Shown: one piece after another, positions 51,731-61,271 of the stretch
Numbering within the stretch: the stretch's first letter is position 1
Layout: each line of letters begins with the position of its first letter
DNA from: Nocardia cyriacigeorgica
Lineage (GTDB): Bacteria; Actinomycetota; Actinomycetes; Mycobacteriales; Mycobacteriaceae
Direction of reading: 5' to 3'
DNA: 64,000 bases
Assembly: GCF_010868145.1 (NCBI RefSeq)
Contig: NZ_JAAGUY010000001.1
Coordinates: 1 to 64,000 of the forward strand
Program-made: the position numbers and the translations under genes
The notes under the pieces: model-generated
What the model was told of the DNA's origin: nothing
The model's input: only the letters and a program-made list of their open reading frames with translations
Database searches by the model: none

Positions 51731-52381
51731 GTGACCAGACCGGGTGCGCCACTGCCAAGCCTGCTCAGCCGCGCGATGACCCGGGTGGTCGGCGCGGTGC
51801 CCGGAGGTGACGACACCGACGCCAAGGTTCTGGACGCCGCATTGCGTGTGCTGGCCCGTCGCGGCACCCGCGAAGCCACCATGGATGACATCGCCGCCGA
51901 ATCCGGCGTCGGCCGCACCACCCTGTTCCGCCGCTACACCAGCAAAGACCAGCTTTTCGAGCGTGCGCTCGCCCGCGATATGGGCCGCATCCTCGACGAT
52001 CTCGCCCAACGCTTCACCGTCGTCACCGACCCCACCGAACAGGTGGTCCTCGGCTTCATCACAGGTTTGCGCCTCGGCGACCACATCCTGTTCCGTGATT
52101 CCGATCCGGTGCGCCGCGCCGAACTCCTCCAGGCGCTCAGCCACGGCGATCCGTCCCCGATCGTGCTGGGCTTCAAGGCAGTTCGCGCGAATATCGCCAG
52201 GGCGCAAGCCGACGGGAAGATCCCTGTTCGCGATCCGGACGCACAGGCGGACGCCCTCATCCACCTGATGATCGGCTACCTTGCCGCCCCGAGCCTGGCC
52301 GTCGACATCGCCGACCCGGTAGCGGTGGAACGCCTCGCCCGCGCTGCGGTTGCTCCGATACTCACCGGAACCATCGACTGA
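51731..52381 (+). CDS. TetR family repressor of the fusion gene
   Basis: A 216-residue regulator starting with GTG. DNA-binding domain ~30-78: KVLDAALRVLARRGTREATM, DDIAAESGVGRTTLFRRYTS, ending T-L-F-R-R-Y. The ligand domain has a helical, Asp/Leu-rich pocket and may sense an acyl-CoA or steroid-CoA, which would fit the lipid enzyme next door. It is divergent from the SRPBCC-thiolase-crotonase gene with 73 bases between starts, containing a nested palindrome. Confidence 0.87.
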   Translation: MTRPGAPLPSLLSRAMTRVVGAVPGGDDTDAKVLDAALRVLARRGTREATMDDIAAESGVGRTTLFRRYTSKDQLFERALARDMGRILDDLAQRFTVVTDPTEQVVLGFITGLRLGDHILFRDSDPVRRAELLQALSHGDPSPIVLGFKAVRANIARAQADGKIPVRDPDAQADALIHLMIGYLAAPSLAVDIADPVAVERLARAAVAPILTGTID

Positions 52382-52444
52382 ATCGACTGCACCCAACTCG
52401 CACCGGCCGGTCATCGTGTCAGGTCGCGTGGGTCATCGGACGGA

Positions 52445-53890
52445 TCACGACACGACCTCGTAGTCCGCCGGGTCGAACTTCGCCTGTGCCTTGTACTCGA
52501 TCCCCAGCGAGGGCCAGTTGGTGGTGATGCGGCCGTCGGCCTGGCGGTACCAGGAGGAACACCGGCTCCACACACTGCCGTTGAGTTTGGCCTGGATGCG
52601 CTCGTCGAAGGCCTGCTCGACATCGGGGCGCACATTCAGCGGGGCGCCGACGCCGACCATGTGCGCGACGTAGCGGCCGAGGTACTTCGCCTGCGCCTCG
52701 AGGAAGTAGATGATCGATCCGCCACCGGTATTGGTGTTGGGCCCGTACATGATGAACAGGTTGGGGAAACCGGGAACGGTCATGCCGTAGTAGGCGCGCG
52801 CGCCGCCCTTCCACTCCTCGTGCAGGTCACGGCCTTCTTCGCCGGTGATCGTCATGGGAGCCAGGAATTCGGTGGCGGCGAAGCCCGTGCCCCAGATGAT
52901 GACGTCGGCCTCGTGCTCGGTCCCGGCGGCGGTCCGCACGCCCGATTCGGTGATTTCGCTGATCCGTTCGGTGCACAGCTCGACGTTCGGTTCGACCAGG
53001 GCGGGCAGGTAGTCGTCGGAGAACAGGATCCGCTTGCACCCCACCGGATAGTCGGGCCACACCTTCTCGAACAGCCCCGGCTTCGCCTTGGTCTGCCTGC
53101 GCATATGCCATTTGGAGACCGCCCTGATCGCAGCGGCCAGCGGTTTGGAGTAGACCCAGGCGAAACTGAGTCCTTCGACCACGCCGTACCAGGTGACCCG
53201 CTCGCCGAGTTCGGTGACCGGCGCCTTCTCGAACACCGTGTGATGTATCGGTGAGAACTCACGGTCGGGCCGCGGAACGATATAGGGCGCGCTCCGCTGG
53301 AAGACGGTCAGCCGGCCGACCCGCTGCTGAATCTCCGGCACGAACTGGATCGCGCTGGCACCGGTGCCGATCACCGCAACCCGCTTGCCCGTCAGATCGA
53401 TATCATGGCGCCACTTGGCCGAATGAAAGCTGACACCCGCGAACCGCTCCCGCCCCGCGATTTCCGGCAACACCGGCCGTGCCAACTGACCGACGGCCGA
53501 CACCAGCACATCGACGACGACGGAGTCGCCGGTGCTCAGCCGCACCGTCCACCGACCGGTCCTCTCGTCGAACGCGGCGCCGATCACCTCGACGCCGAAC
53601 CGGATATGACGGCGCACGTCGTACTTGTCGGCGACCTGCCGCATGTAGTCGAGGATGGCCGGTTGTCGGGAGAACCGATGCGGCCAGCGCGGGTTCGGCT
53701 CGAAGGAGAACGAGTAGAACGGCGACGGAATGTCACAGGCAGCACCCGGATAGGTGTTCTCCCGCCACACCCCACCCACATCGGAACCCTTCTCGAACAC
53801 GACGATGTCGTCGAAGCCCTGCTTCTTCAATTCGATGACGGCGGCCAGGCCGCCGAAGCCGCTGCCGATGACGGCGATGGAGGGCTTCAT
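52445..53890 (-). CDS. FAD-dependent Baeyer-Villiger-type monooxygenase (second copy)
   Basis: A 481-residue flavoprotein. FAD fingerprint AVIGSGFGGLAAVIEL, the GGVWRENTYPGAACDIPSP region, the BVMO signature FAGVSFHSAKW (FxGxxxHxxxW) and the NADPH motif VAVIGTGASAIQFVPEI are all present. The C-terminus SSWYRQADGRITTNWPSLGI is typical of mycolata BVMOs active on cyclic or aliphatic ketones. It differs clearly from the enzyme at 33691. It lies 67 bases after the HAD gene on the same strand and may be transcribed from its own promoter. Confidence 0.9.
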   Translation of the reverse strand: MKPSIAVIGSGFGGLAAVIELKKQGFDDIVVFEKGSDVGGVWRENTYPGAACDIPSPFYSFSFEPNPRWPHRFSRQPAILDYMRQVADKYDVRRHIRFGVEVIGAAFDERTGRWTVRLSTGDSVVVDVLVSAVGQLARPVLPEIAGRERFAGVSFHSAKWRHDIDLTGKRVAVIGTGASAIQFVPEIQQRVGRLTVFQRSAPYIVPRPDREFSPIHHTVFEKAPVTELGERVTWYGVVEGLSFAWVYSKPLAAAIRAVSKWHMRRQTKAKPGLFEKVWPDYPVGCKRILFSDDYLPALVEPNVELCTERISEITESGVRTAAGTEHEADVIIWGTGFAATEFLAPMTITGEEGRDLHEEWKGGARAYYGMTVPGFPNLFIMYGPNTNTGGGSIIYFLEAQAKYLGRYVAHMVGVGAPLNVRPDVEQAFDERIQAKLNGSVWSRCSSWYRQADGRITTNWPSLGIEYKAQAKFDPADYEVVS

Positions 53891-53957
53891 ACCGGCTCCT
53901 CTCGGTGGGGTGTGTGATTACCTCCAGTGTTCAGGATCGGCCCGTTTCCGCCTTCTG

Positions 53958-54926
53958 TCACCCCGGCGGGTGCCCGTCGGGGTCGGCCTCGCCGGATCGT
54001 GGTTCGTCGGGAAAGACACGCGACCAGTCATCGTGCACGCTGACCACCTGCCATCGATGCTCGGCGGCCATCGCCAGCGCGTGTTCGGCGCCCGCGTCAT
54101 AGGCGAATTCGCGGTCGCTGTCGTCGTGGTGGATCAGCAGTCGCAAGCCGTCGTGGCGGGTGAGTTCGAGCATCGGAACGTCCCCGTTGGAGTTACCGAC
54201 CGCGAGCAAAGGGCGCCGCCCGATGCGGCTCCAGATCCGCACCGGCTTCTCCGGCCCGTCATCGACGAAAGCCATCTTCGGGCTGTAATGCACGGAACCT
54301 CCGCCGTATTCGAGACCGAGGCTGGAACCGATCACCCGTTCGCGCGGCACACCGTAGAACATGTCACCGGCCGGTCGCATGAAGTCGCGGTCGCCGCCGG
54401 AGACGATGTAGACCGCGAAATCATGGGCCTCCAGATATCGCATCAGTTCCAGCATCGGCGTGTAGACGCATTCACCGAAGGGCCGCAACAGCACCGGGTG
54501 CACGCCGGCGGCGAGGAATTCTCTGGCATGCGCGGTGTAGTCCTCGACGTCCAGGCCCGCGGTGGCCGCGGCGACGGCACCGAGCAGCTGGGTGGTGGCC
54601 GAATCGTCTCCGGCGTAATGCCTGTCGACGGCCTCGGCGAGCCAGCGGTAGTCGTGCGTGGTCGCAGCGGCATAGGGTTGTCGTTCCCGCAGCCGCGGAT
54701 TCGCCTCGGCCATCCGGGCCCACCGCGACAGCAAGAACACCAGCTGCACCGGCATCGGTTTCTCGGTCCACAGTGTGCCGTCATTGTCGAAGACAGCGAT
54801 TCGATCGGCGACCGGAACTCTGCTGCGCTCGATACGGGCGACGAAGTCGACGACAGCGGTGCGGGCCGGGCTGTCGCGCCAGGACTCCAAGGTGACCTCC
54901 TCGGTCGCACTATGTCGCGGCGTCAT
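53958..54926 (-). CDS. HAD-superfamily phosphatase
   Basis: A 322-residue hydrolase with the HAD motifs in order: motif I AVFDNDGTLWTEK (DNDGT, nucleophile and acid Asp), motif II YIVSGGDRDFM, motif III (Lys in YSPKMAFV) and motif IV AVGNSNGDVPML. The large cap between motifs I and II (~60-165) matches a group of actinobacterial and proteobacterial HAD proteins annotated as non-specific acid phosphatases or phosphoserine phosphatase-like. The ATG overlaps the SulP stop (ATGA), so the phosphatase is co-expressed with the transporter pair upstream. Confidence 0.88.
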   Translation of the reverse strand: MTPRHSATEEVTLESWRDSPARTAVVDFVARIERSRVPVADRIAVFDNDGTLWTEKPMPVQLVFLLSRWARMAEANPRLRERQPYAAATTHDYRWLAEAVDRHYAGDDSATTQLLGAVAAATAGLDVEDYTAHAREFLAAGVHPVLLRPFGECVYTPMLELMRYLEAHDFAVYIVSGGDRDFMRPAGDMFYGVPRERVIGSSLGLEYGGGSVHYSPKMAFVDDGPEKPVRIWSRIGRRPLLAVGNSNGDVPMLELTRHDGLRLLIHHDDSDREFAYDAGAEHALAMAAEHRWQVVSVHDDWSRVFPDEPRSGEADPDGHPPG

Positions 54927-56623
54927 CGGCGACGGTCCAAGTCGTCGAGCGCCGAGGACACCGTCGGGTACACCGGGACCCGACGATCGCCCGATACCGA
55001 CTGCCCAAGGGCGTCGCGAAATTGCCCGATATCGCGGGCGACCGCGAAATCGATGCGTTGCCGGGCCAGGGTGTCACGCAGTTGCGCGAGCATCGACGCT
55101 GCGCTCACGTCGACGAACGGTGAGGTCTCGGCGTCGAGGATCACCACTCGGGTGCTGTCGGTGCACATGCTCTCGATGCGGTGTTCGACGTAGTCGGCAT
55201 TGGCGAAGAACAGCCCGGCCTCCACCCGCACCACCAGCAGGTCCTGGCGTTGTTCGAGCTCGGGGTGGCGGTCGGTGTCGACCCACAGGGTGCCGTCCTT
55301 GGCCAGGCCGGCTACATGCGGTTGCGAGGCGCGGTACAGCAGGAGCAGCATCGAGACGCCGATGCCGATGATCAGACCGGGCAGGGTATCGAAGATGAGC
55401 ACGCCCGCCATAGCCGCGACGGCGGCCGCGAAATCGGCGCGGGCGGCGTGCCCGTATATGCTGCCGAGCCGCGTCGTCCACACCCGGTACAACCGGCGCA
55501 GGGCATCGATGTCGACGAGTTCGATGACCGCGGCAATGACCACGCCGGCCAGCGTCGCTTCGGGCAGGTTCTCGAACAGGCCCGTCAGAAACAGCAGTGT
55601 CACGATGACGAGGGCTGCGACGACGAGGCCGCTCAACTGCGTCTTCGCGCCCGCGCCGCCGTTCACGGCCGTTTTGGACAAACTGCCGTTGACCACCATG
55701 CCCGATCCGAGCCCCGACCCGAGGTTGGCGGCACCGAGACCGAACAATTCCCGATTCGCGTCGACCTGGTAACCAGCCTTGGCCGCATATGTTTTCGCAG
55801 CGCCGAGCCCTTCGGCGAACCCGATCAACAGCACCCCGACCGCGGGACCGAGCAGGTCGATGAGTTCGCCGACACCGATTCCGTCGGGCATGCCCACCGA
55901 GGGCATGCCCGAGTCGATATGGCCGACGATGTCGACGCCTTGCTCGTCGAGCCCGAAAGCGGTGACCGCACCGATCCCGAGCAGCACCGCCAGCAGCGAC
56001 CCCGGTACCAGCGGCAACCAGCGCTTGAATCCCAGGACGATCGCGAGCGACAATGCCCCGATCAGCGCTGTGCGCCAGTGGGTGTCGCCGAGATGACGAA
56101 TGACGCCCAAGGCTTGTTCGAAGAAGTTGCCCGGCGTCTTCTCGATGCCGAACAGTTTCGGCACCTGGCCGATGATGATCGTCAACGCCAAACCGACGAT
56201 GAAACCTTTCAACACCGGTTCGGAAATGAACGAAGCAATGAAGCCAAGCCGGATCAGCCCCGCGATGAGCCCGACGATGCCGGTGGCGAGGGCGAGAGCG
56301 GTCGACAGAGCGAGGTAGCGTCCGCCATCGCTGCCGGCCAGGGGAGTGATGATCGCCGCCGACAACGCCGCGGTCGCCGACATCGGGCCGACCACCAGAT
56401 GCCGGGAGCTACCGGCCAGGGCGTAGAGCACCAGCGCCGGGATCGCGGCGTACAGGCCGATCACGGGTGGTACCCCGGCGATCGAGGCGTAGGCCAGTGC
56501 TTCGGGCACCATGACCGCCCACACCGTGAGCCCCGCGACGACATCGGCACGCAGCCAGCCCCGCTGATAGTGCTGCAGCGAACCGAATACCGGCCATGGC
56601 CGTTCGGTCGTCGGCCCTGTCAC
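54923..56623 (-). CDS. SulP family anion transporter with STAS domain
   Basis: A 566-residue transporter for sulfate, bicarbonate or related anions. The membrane domain (~20-420) starts WLRADVVAGLTVWAVMVPEA, LAYASIAGVPPVIGLYAAIP, SRHLVVGPMSATAAL, all hallmark SulP segments. A C-terminal STAS domain (~440-550) shows VRVEAGLFFANADYVEHRIE and LDAETSPFVDVSAASMLAQL, with the regulatory DVSAAS loop. The GTG start at 56623 overlaps the stop of the GAP-family gene (TAGTG). It is followed by a coupled HAD phosphatase gene. Confidence 0.92.
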   Translation of the reverse strand: MTGPTTERPWPVFGSLQHYQRGWLRADVVAGLTVWAVMVPEALAYASIAGVPPVIGLYAAIPALVLYALAGSSRHLVVGPMSATAALSAAIITPLAGSDGGRYLALSTALALATGIVGLIAGLIRLGFIASFISEPVLKGFIVGLALTIIIGQVPKLFGIEKTPGNFFEQALGVIRHLGDTHWRTALIGALSLAIVLGFKRWLPLVPGSLLAVLLGIGAVTAFGLDEQGVDIVGHIDSGMPSVGMPDGIGVGELIDLLGPAVGVLLIGFAEGLGAAKTYAAKAGYQVDANRELFGLGAANLGSGLGSGMVVNGSLSKTAVNGGAGAKTQLSGLVVAALVIVTLLFLTGLFENLPEATLAGVVIAAVIELVDIDALRRLYRVWTTRLGSIYGHAARADFAAAVAAMAGVLIFDTLPGLIIGIGVSMLLLLYRASQPHVAGLAKDGTLWVDTDRHPELEQRQDLLVVRVEAGLFFANADYVEHRIESMCTDSTRVVILDAETSPFVDVSAASMLAQLRDTLARQRIDFAVARDIGQFRDALGQSVSGDRRVPVYPTVSSALDDLDRRR

Positions 56624-57282
56624 TACAGACCACCGATGCCCTTGCCGACGACCACAGCACCCATCACCAGCAGGACGATCGCCATCACGATGTGGTTGTT
56701 GTTCTGCAACCAGACCTTCATCGCGTCGAGCCCGCCCCGCAGTTTGTCGGCCGCGACCGCGTACCCGATCACAGGCACGATCACTGTGCAGGCGGCGAGG
56801 ACGGTGAAGACCACCACGGCTACGACCTCGCCTTGCGCCGAGAGTCCGCCGGTGCCGATAACCACACCGGCCGAAACGCACAGCAGCAGGTTCTTCGGAT
56901 TCACCGCGGACAGTAGAAGTCCGAGACCCGCCGCCTTGCCGAAGCCGAGTTCGTCGATGGCACGCATCCAGCCGGGCACCTCGGTATCGCCCCGATCGCG
57001 CCACTGCTTGCCTGCGAGCACAACCAGCAGGACACCGAGTGCGATCTTGATCCACGACGCGGCCGCAGACGGCTGCTCGTCACCGGTGTCGCTCAGCGTC
57101 CCGGACAAGGCGACGAGAAACCCGGTGACCACGATGATCCCGACCACCCAGCCGAGTCCGAACCCGGTGCTGGTCTTGGCGGCATTGGCGGACAACAACA
57201 TGAGGATGGCGGCCACGATCGGTATCGGCGAGATCGCCACACCCACGGCCAGTGGAAGCAGATCACCGATGACTTGGCCCAT
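56623..57282 (-). CDS. GAP (SfLAP/LysE-superfamily) membrane protein
   Basis: A 219-residue protein with about six helices: LLPLAVGVAISPIPIVAAIL, FGLGWVVGIIVVTGFLVAL, the middle AVNPKNLLLCVSAGVVIGTG and the last HIVMAIVLLVMGAVVVGKGI. ISPIPI and NPKN repeats mark the GAP/Sap family, relatives of LysE-type exporters with unclear substrates. It is first in an operon with a SulP transporter and a HAD phosphatase (1-base and 4-base overlaps). Confidence 0.85.
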   Translation of the reverse strand: MGQVIGDLLPLAVGVAISPIPIVAAILMLLSANAAKTSTGFGLGWVVGIIVVTGFLVALSGTLSDTGDEQPSAAASWIKIALGVLLVVLAGKQWRDRGDTEVPGWMRAIDELGFGKAAGLGLLLSAVNPKNLLLCVSAGVVIGTGGLSAQGEVVAVVVFTVLAACTVIVPVIGYAVAADKLRGGLDAMKVWLQNNNHIVMAIVLLVMGAVVVGKGIGGL

Positions 57283-57342
57283 GGCGTCAACCTAACGACC
57301 CCGGGAGCGCCGCTCGTCACACGTTGAGGGTGAAATCGATTG

Positions 57343-59022
57343 TCAGCTCGCGGATTGATCGCGCAGCCGGACCCGCGCCTCGGCGTAGGCGGCAAGCGTC
57401 GATTCGCCCAGGGTCGCCGTCGCCGGGTATAAGTCGAGCGCAATGCCCTGACGGTGCAATCGGTCCTGGTTCCAGTAGTCGAGGACCTGGGCGTCGACAC
57501 CGCTGAGATGGAGATGTCCGCCAACGGCATCGAGCCGCCGCGCATAGTCGCTGACCACGACGAAGAATGTCGCGCCGAGCGTGGTCCGCCCGCGCATGCG
57601 CAAGACGACCATCGGCGATTCGGCGCCTGCGGGATCGGGCAGACGCACCTGCAGGGTGCGGGCGCCGGCATAGAACAGGCTGCCGTACACGTCGAGGATG
57701 ACGATCTCGCGACTGCGCAACGCGGTCGGCGCGGGCACCTCGACCAGCCTGCCGTTCTCGGCGCGCAGCTGCACGACCTTCAAATCGACCGCTTCCTGAT
57801 TGAGTTGCAGCAACAGCGACAGCGTGACCCCGATGCCGACCGCCGCGGTGACCGGGAGGAACAGCGTGGCGAGGAATGTCGCCGCCAGGGCAAGACGGGA
57901 GGTCGGCCCGCTACGCCAGATAGCAACGATCCGCGCGGGATCGAACGACCCGACCGCGGCGACGATGAGTACCGCAGCCAGGGTGGGCATAGGAACATGG
58001 CCGACCAGACCGGCGAACGCGATCAGGATGACCACCATCCACAGTCCCGACCACATCGGACCCCACCGGGTGCGCGCTCCGGCAACGGTCGTGAGCGCCG
58101 TCTGGCCGACGGAGCCGCCCACCGGCATCCCGCCGAAGAAGCCCGAGGCGACATTGCCGACGCCCTGTCCGGTGAAATCCCGGTTGATTTCCGAGCGGGT
58201 GCCGTCCCGGTTCGGCGCGGCCTCGGCCACCCCGACGCCCTGCACCAGCACGATCACCGCGACCGCTGCCGCCCCGCTGATCAGCGACGGTGTCAGCATC
58301 GAGAGATCGGGCAGGGCCGGAAGGGGAATACCGTGCGGAATGTCACCGACATCGGAAACCCGTGCCACCGAATCCAACCCGAACAGCGGCAACATCGCGG
58401 TCGAGACAATGAGCGCGGCAAGCGAACCGAGCATGCCGAAGCGCGTCCTGCTCATCCCGACAACGAGCAGTATCGTGACCGTCCCGATCAGCACCGAGGC
58501 GAGGTCGATGCGACTAGCGTGCAGGACGACGTCGGTGGCCTTGGCCAGGGCCACCTCACCCTCGGCCGAAACGCCGGTGAACCCGGCGAGCTGGCCGAAG
58601 GCGATATTCGCGGCCACACCCGAGAGGAAGCCGGTCATCACCGAATGCGAGACGAACCGGGTGTAGCGGCCGAGCTTCAGTGCCGCCGCCACGATCATCA
58701 CGGCGCCGGCGACGAGGGTCAGCACGACCGTCGCCGCGGACCGGTCCTCGACCGGCACCGCCGCCAGTGCGGATCCGGCGGCCAGCGCTGACGCGCTGGT
58801 CGTGGTGACGACCATGAGTTTGGTGCTGGTCGTCAGGCCGCCGAATATCCGCCCCGCCATCGACGCGTACAGCCCGTGCACCGGGTTGACCCCCGCCAGC
58901 AGGCCGGATGCCATACCGTCGGGCACGCTGCCGATTGCGCCGGAAAGCCCGGCGAGCACATCGCTTCTGCGCATGCGCTCACCGGGCAGCCGGGCTCGTA
59001 TCCAGTGTGTGAGCCTGCTCAT
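57343..59022 (-). CDS. SulP family transporter, divergent second copy
   Basis: A 559-residue SulP-like transporter. The membrane domain includes RSDVLAGLSGAIGSVPDGMA, GLLAGVNPVHGLYASMAGRI and FGGMPVGGSVGQTALTTVAG, in a divergent form of the family. A STAS-like tail (~440-540) has VILDVYGSLFYAGARTLQVR and DYARRLDAVGGHLHLSGVDA. The start is either ATG 59022 or GTG 59028; neither has a clear ribosome site. It is 46 bases behind the DUF7144 gene and 60 bases before the GAP gene, so co-transcription is likely. Substrate may differ from that of the neighbouring SulP. Confidence 0.85.
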   Translation of the reverse strand: MSRLTHWIRARLPGERMRRSDVLAGLSGAIGSVPDGMASGLLAGVNPVHGLYASMAGRIFGGLTTSTKLMVVTTTSASALAAGSALAAVPVEDRSAATVVLTLVAGAVMIVAAALKLGRYTRFVSHSVMTGFLSGVAANIAFGQLAGFTGVSAEGEVALAKATDVVLHASRIDLASVLIGTVTILLVVGMSRTRFGMLGSLAALIVSTAMLPLFGLDSVARVSDVGDIPHGIPLPALPDLSMLTPSLISGAAAVAVIVLVQGVGVAEAAPNRDGTRSEINRDFTGQGVGNVASGFFGGMPVGGSVGQTALTTVAGARTRWGPMWSGLWMVVILIAFAGLVGHVPMPTLAAVLIVAAVGSFDPARIVAIWRSGPTSRLALAATFLATLFLPVTAAVGIGVTLSLLLQLNQEAVDLKVVQLRAENGRLVEVPAPTALRSREIVILDVYGSLFYAGARTLQVRLPDPAGAESPMVVLRMRGRTTLGATFFVVVSDYARRLDAVGGHLHLSGVDAQVLDYWNQDRLHRQGIALDLYPATATLGESTLAAYAEARVRLRDQSAS

Positions 59023-59068
59023 CGGCACCCAGGATGTGCGGGTGCGACGGTGAGCGGGCCCGCTGAGG

Positions 59069-59479
59069 TCACATCTCGCTGGGGTTCCACGTGGTGACGG
59101 CCCAGATCACGACAACGTTGAGCACGATGATCAGAATCGACCACGCCGGATAGTAGGGCAGCCACAGGAAGTTGGCGATGATCGACAGCGCGGCGATGGC
59201 CACCGCCGCGACCCGGCCCCAGGTGGTTCCGGTCATCAACCCGAGTGCGCAGATCACCAGGATGATCCCGAGGGCGATGTGGATCCAGCCCCAGGTGGTG
59301 GTATCGAATTCGTATACGTACTCGATGCCGACTACGAACAGCTGGTCCTCGGCGACCGCCGAGATGCCCTGCAAGATCGACAGCACACCGACGGTGAGTA
59401 GCAGTATCGCGGCGCCGATCGAGGTCCCCGCCGCGATGCCCTGCCGCACCGGGCTTTCAGTTTCGGAGGAGTGCGTCAT
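59069..59479 (-). CDS. DUF7144-like four-span membrane protein
   Basis: A 136-residue protein with four helices: ILLLTVGVLSILQGISAVAE, TTWGWIHIALGIILVICALG, RVAAVAIAALSIIANFLWLP and WSILIIVLNVVVIWAVTTW. The W-G-W-I-H-I-A-L-G segment and the L-W-L-P-Y-Y-P end are typical of DUF7144, an actinobacterial family often near stress-response genes. Function unknown. It lies between an AI-2E transporter gene and a SulP gene on the same strand. Confidence 0.8.
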   Translation of the reverse strand: MTHSSETESPVRQGIAAGTSIGAAILLLTVGVLSILQGISAVAEDQLFVVGIEYVYEFDTTTWGWIHIALGIILVICALGLMTGTTWGRVAAVAIAALSIIANFLWLPYYPAWSILIIVLNVVVIWAVTTWNPSEM

Positions 59480-59570
59480 CGTTCATCCCTTCATACGAAG
59501 CGGTTGTAGGTCGACATTCGCCGGTGCGGGCCGCGGGCGCTTCACCCGTCCAGGGTGAATATGGTGACCT

Positions 59571-60746
59571 TCAACCAGCGGGGACCGGTCCAGGCTCGGG
59601 CTGATCGACAGTGCCGGGCTCGTCATCGCCTGGTTTGTCGCCGGACACAGCCGCACCGGAGCTGATCAGGACATTCACCCAGCGCGAGGCCGGATCGATA
59701 TCCAGTAGCAGCGCCTTCACCAGCAAGGTCAGCGGAATGGCGAGCAGGGCGCCGAGAGCGCCGAGGATCCAGGTCCAGATCGCCAGCGACAGGAACGTGA
59801 CCGTCACGCTCAACCCGACCGCGTCACCCACGAACTTCGGCTGGATGATCGACTGGATGACGAAATTGATCACGCAGTAGACGATGATCACCCACAGCAT
59901 GAGCACCGGCCCGCCCTCGAGCAGGGCGAGCAGTGCCGGGGGTATCAGGCCGATGACGAACCCGATATTCGGGATGTAGTTGGTGATGAACGACAGCAAT
60001 GCCCACAACACCGGTAATGGCACGCCCAACAACCACAGGGCGCCACCGTCGATGACCGCGACGATCAACCCGAATATCGTCGACACCACCAGGTATTGGC
60101 GGGTGCCGTGTGCGAAGGTCTCCAGGGCGTAGGCGATCTCGGGCCGTGCCTTCGCCACGATCGTCATCTTGCGGTCCATGGTCATTCCGTCGAACGCCAT
60201 GAACAGCAACAGCGCCAGGATGAAGAACAGGTTCGACAGGATCCCGAGCAGGCTCTGCAACGCCTGTTCGATCACCTCCACGACCTTGCCGACGTCGATA
60301 CCGCTGAGCACATTGTTGATCTGCTCGGAACTCACCCCCGCATCCGCGAGCGTGCCACGGACACCCTCGAGCAGATCGTCGACCTGATCGGTGTACTCGG
60401 GCAGCTGGGTGGCCAACTGTGCCGCGGACACGATCAGCGAGCCGACCAACACGATGATGATCAGGTACACCACGACCAGCGCCGCGACCATCCCCACCCA
60501 GGCGGGCCGTCCGCGACGCTGCGCCCACGACTGGATGGGCTGGACGGCCACCGTCAGCATCAACGCCAGGAACAGCGGCCCGAGTATTCCGGAGAACGCC
60601 TTGATTCCGCCGATCGCGACCACGGCACCCGCGATGGACAGCAGCACGATGAGCCCACGCGGGATCGCCCATACCGCACCGGAGGCCGCCGGTGGTGGCA
60701 CAGCCGCGCGGGACTTCTTCTTTTCCGATCCCCGGGTCGCACGCAT
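59571..60746 (-). CDS. AI-2E family transporter
   Basis: A 391-residue membrane protein with about eight spans. It has the family pattern ILGPLFLALMLTVAVQPIQS near the N-terminus, a long extracytoplasmic helical region (~110-165), GTRQYLVVSTIFGLIVAVID, and the conserved end SFITNYIPNIGFVIGLIPPA and VQSIIQPKFVGDAVGLSVTV-like segment (here QSIIQPKFVGDAVGLSVTV). The family was named for autoinducer-2 export, but many members act as sodium/proton antiporters or have unknown roles; no AI-2 pathway is visible here. It follows the DUF1269 gene by 36 bases. Confidence 0.88.
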   Translation of the reverse strand: MRATRGSEKKKSRAAVPPPAASGAVWAIPRGLIVLLSIAGAVVAIGGIKAFSGILGPLFLALMLTVAVQPIQSWAQRRGRPAWVGMVAALVVVYLIIIVLVGSLIVSAAQLATQLPEYTDQVDDLLEGVRGTLADAGVSSEQINNVLSGIDVGKVVEVIEQALQSLLGILSNLFFILALLLFMAFDGMTMDRKMTIVAKARPEIAYALETFAHGTRQYLVVSTIFGLIVAVIDGGALWLLGVPLPVLWALLSFITNYIPNIGFVIGLIPPALLALLEGGPVLMLWVIIVYCVINFVIQSIIQPKFVGDAVGLSVTVTFLSLAIWTWILGALGALLAIPLTLLVKALLLDIDPASRWVNVLISSGAAVSGDKPGDDEPGTVDQPEPGPVPAG

Positions 60747-60782
60747 GCTCGGTTCTTCTCTCGGTCGACGGGGCGCGTGGAC

Positions 60783-61271
60783 TCAGTCGGCAAAGACCTC
60801 GCGCAGCTGAGCTTCCTGCTCATGGGAGAGGTTGGTCGAAATGAGTTCGGCGTGCTGGCCGTGGAATTCGTCGTGTACGCGGTCCATGGTCGCGTCGGAG
60901 GTCAGTACGAACAGGGCCGAGGTGCCCGGGGTGATCTGGTCTTTGAGCTTGGCGATGAATTTGTCGTCGATGCCGATATCGGAGAGCGAACCGGCCAGCG
61001 CGCCGACACCGGCACCCACTGCGGCGCCGATGAGCGGGATGAAGAACAGGATGCCGAACAACAGGCCCCAGAAGGCGCCGCCGAGCGCTCCGACGCCGGC
61101 CAGGTGGTGCAACTGGCGCGTCTGTGGCTTCTTGGTGCCCTCCGGCCAGCTGACCATGGCCGCGTCGTGGACCTTGATCAGTTCCTCGGATTGGAGTCGG
61201 GTCAGCGTGTCGATCGCGGTATCGGCGCCGGTAGCGGTCGGGAACTTCCACACTGTCAGGGTCGCTGCCAT
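60783..61271 (-). CDS. DUF1269 family membrane-associated protein
   Basis: A 162-residue protein. The soluble start TLTVWKFPTATGADTAIDTL is followed by a double glycine-rich hairpin helix (AGVGALGGAFWGLLFGILFF, IPLIGAAVGAGVGALAGSLS) and a soluble C-terminal half (FIAKLKDQITPGTSALFVLT). This is the standard DUF1269 layout; its function is unknown, though genes of this type are frequent among stress-induced sets. CAGGAGC precedes the ATG at 61271. It starts the leftward membrane-protein cluster and is divergent from the MalT-like regulator gene. Confidence 0.88.
   Translation of the reverse strand: MAATLTVWKFPTATGADTAIDTLTRLQSEELIKVHDAAMVSWPEGTKKPQTRQLHHLAGVGALGGAFWGLLFGILFFIPLIGAAVGAGVGALAGSLSDIGIDDKFIAKLKDQITPGTSALFVLTSDATMDRVHDEFHGQHAELISTNLSHEQEAQLREVFAD

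Noticed and set aside
56624..57055. N-terminal extension of the first SulP gene upstream of 56623
   Set aside because: The extra codons run antisense-free through the GAP gene in another frame and are Arg/Gly-rich; the GTG at 56623 with TAGTG overlap is the natural start.
55181..57295. Long rightward open frame (704 codons) antisense to the SulP and GAP genes
   Set aside because: Its translation is low-complexity (Asp/Gln/Arg/His-rich) and lacks any domain; the opposite strand encodes clear transporters.
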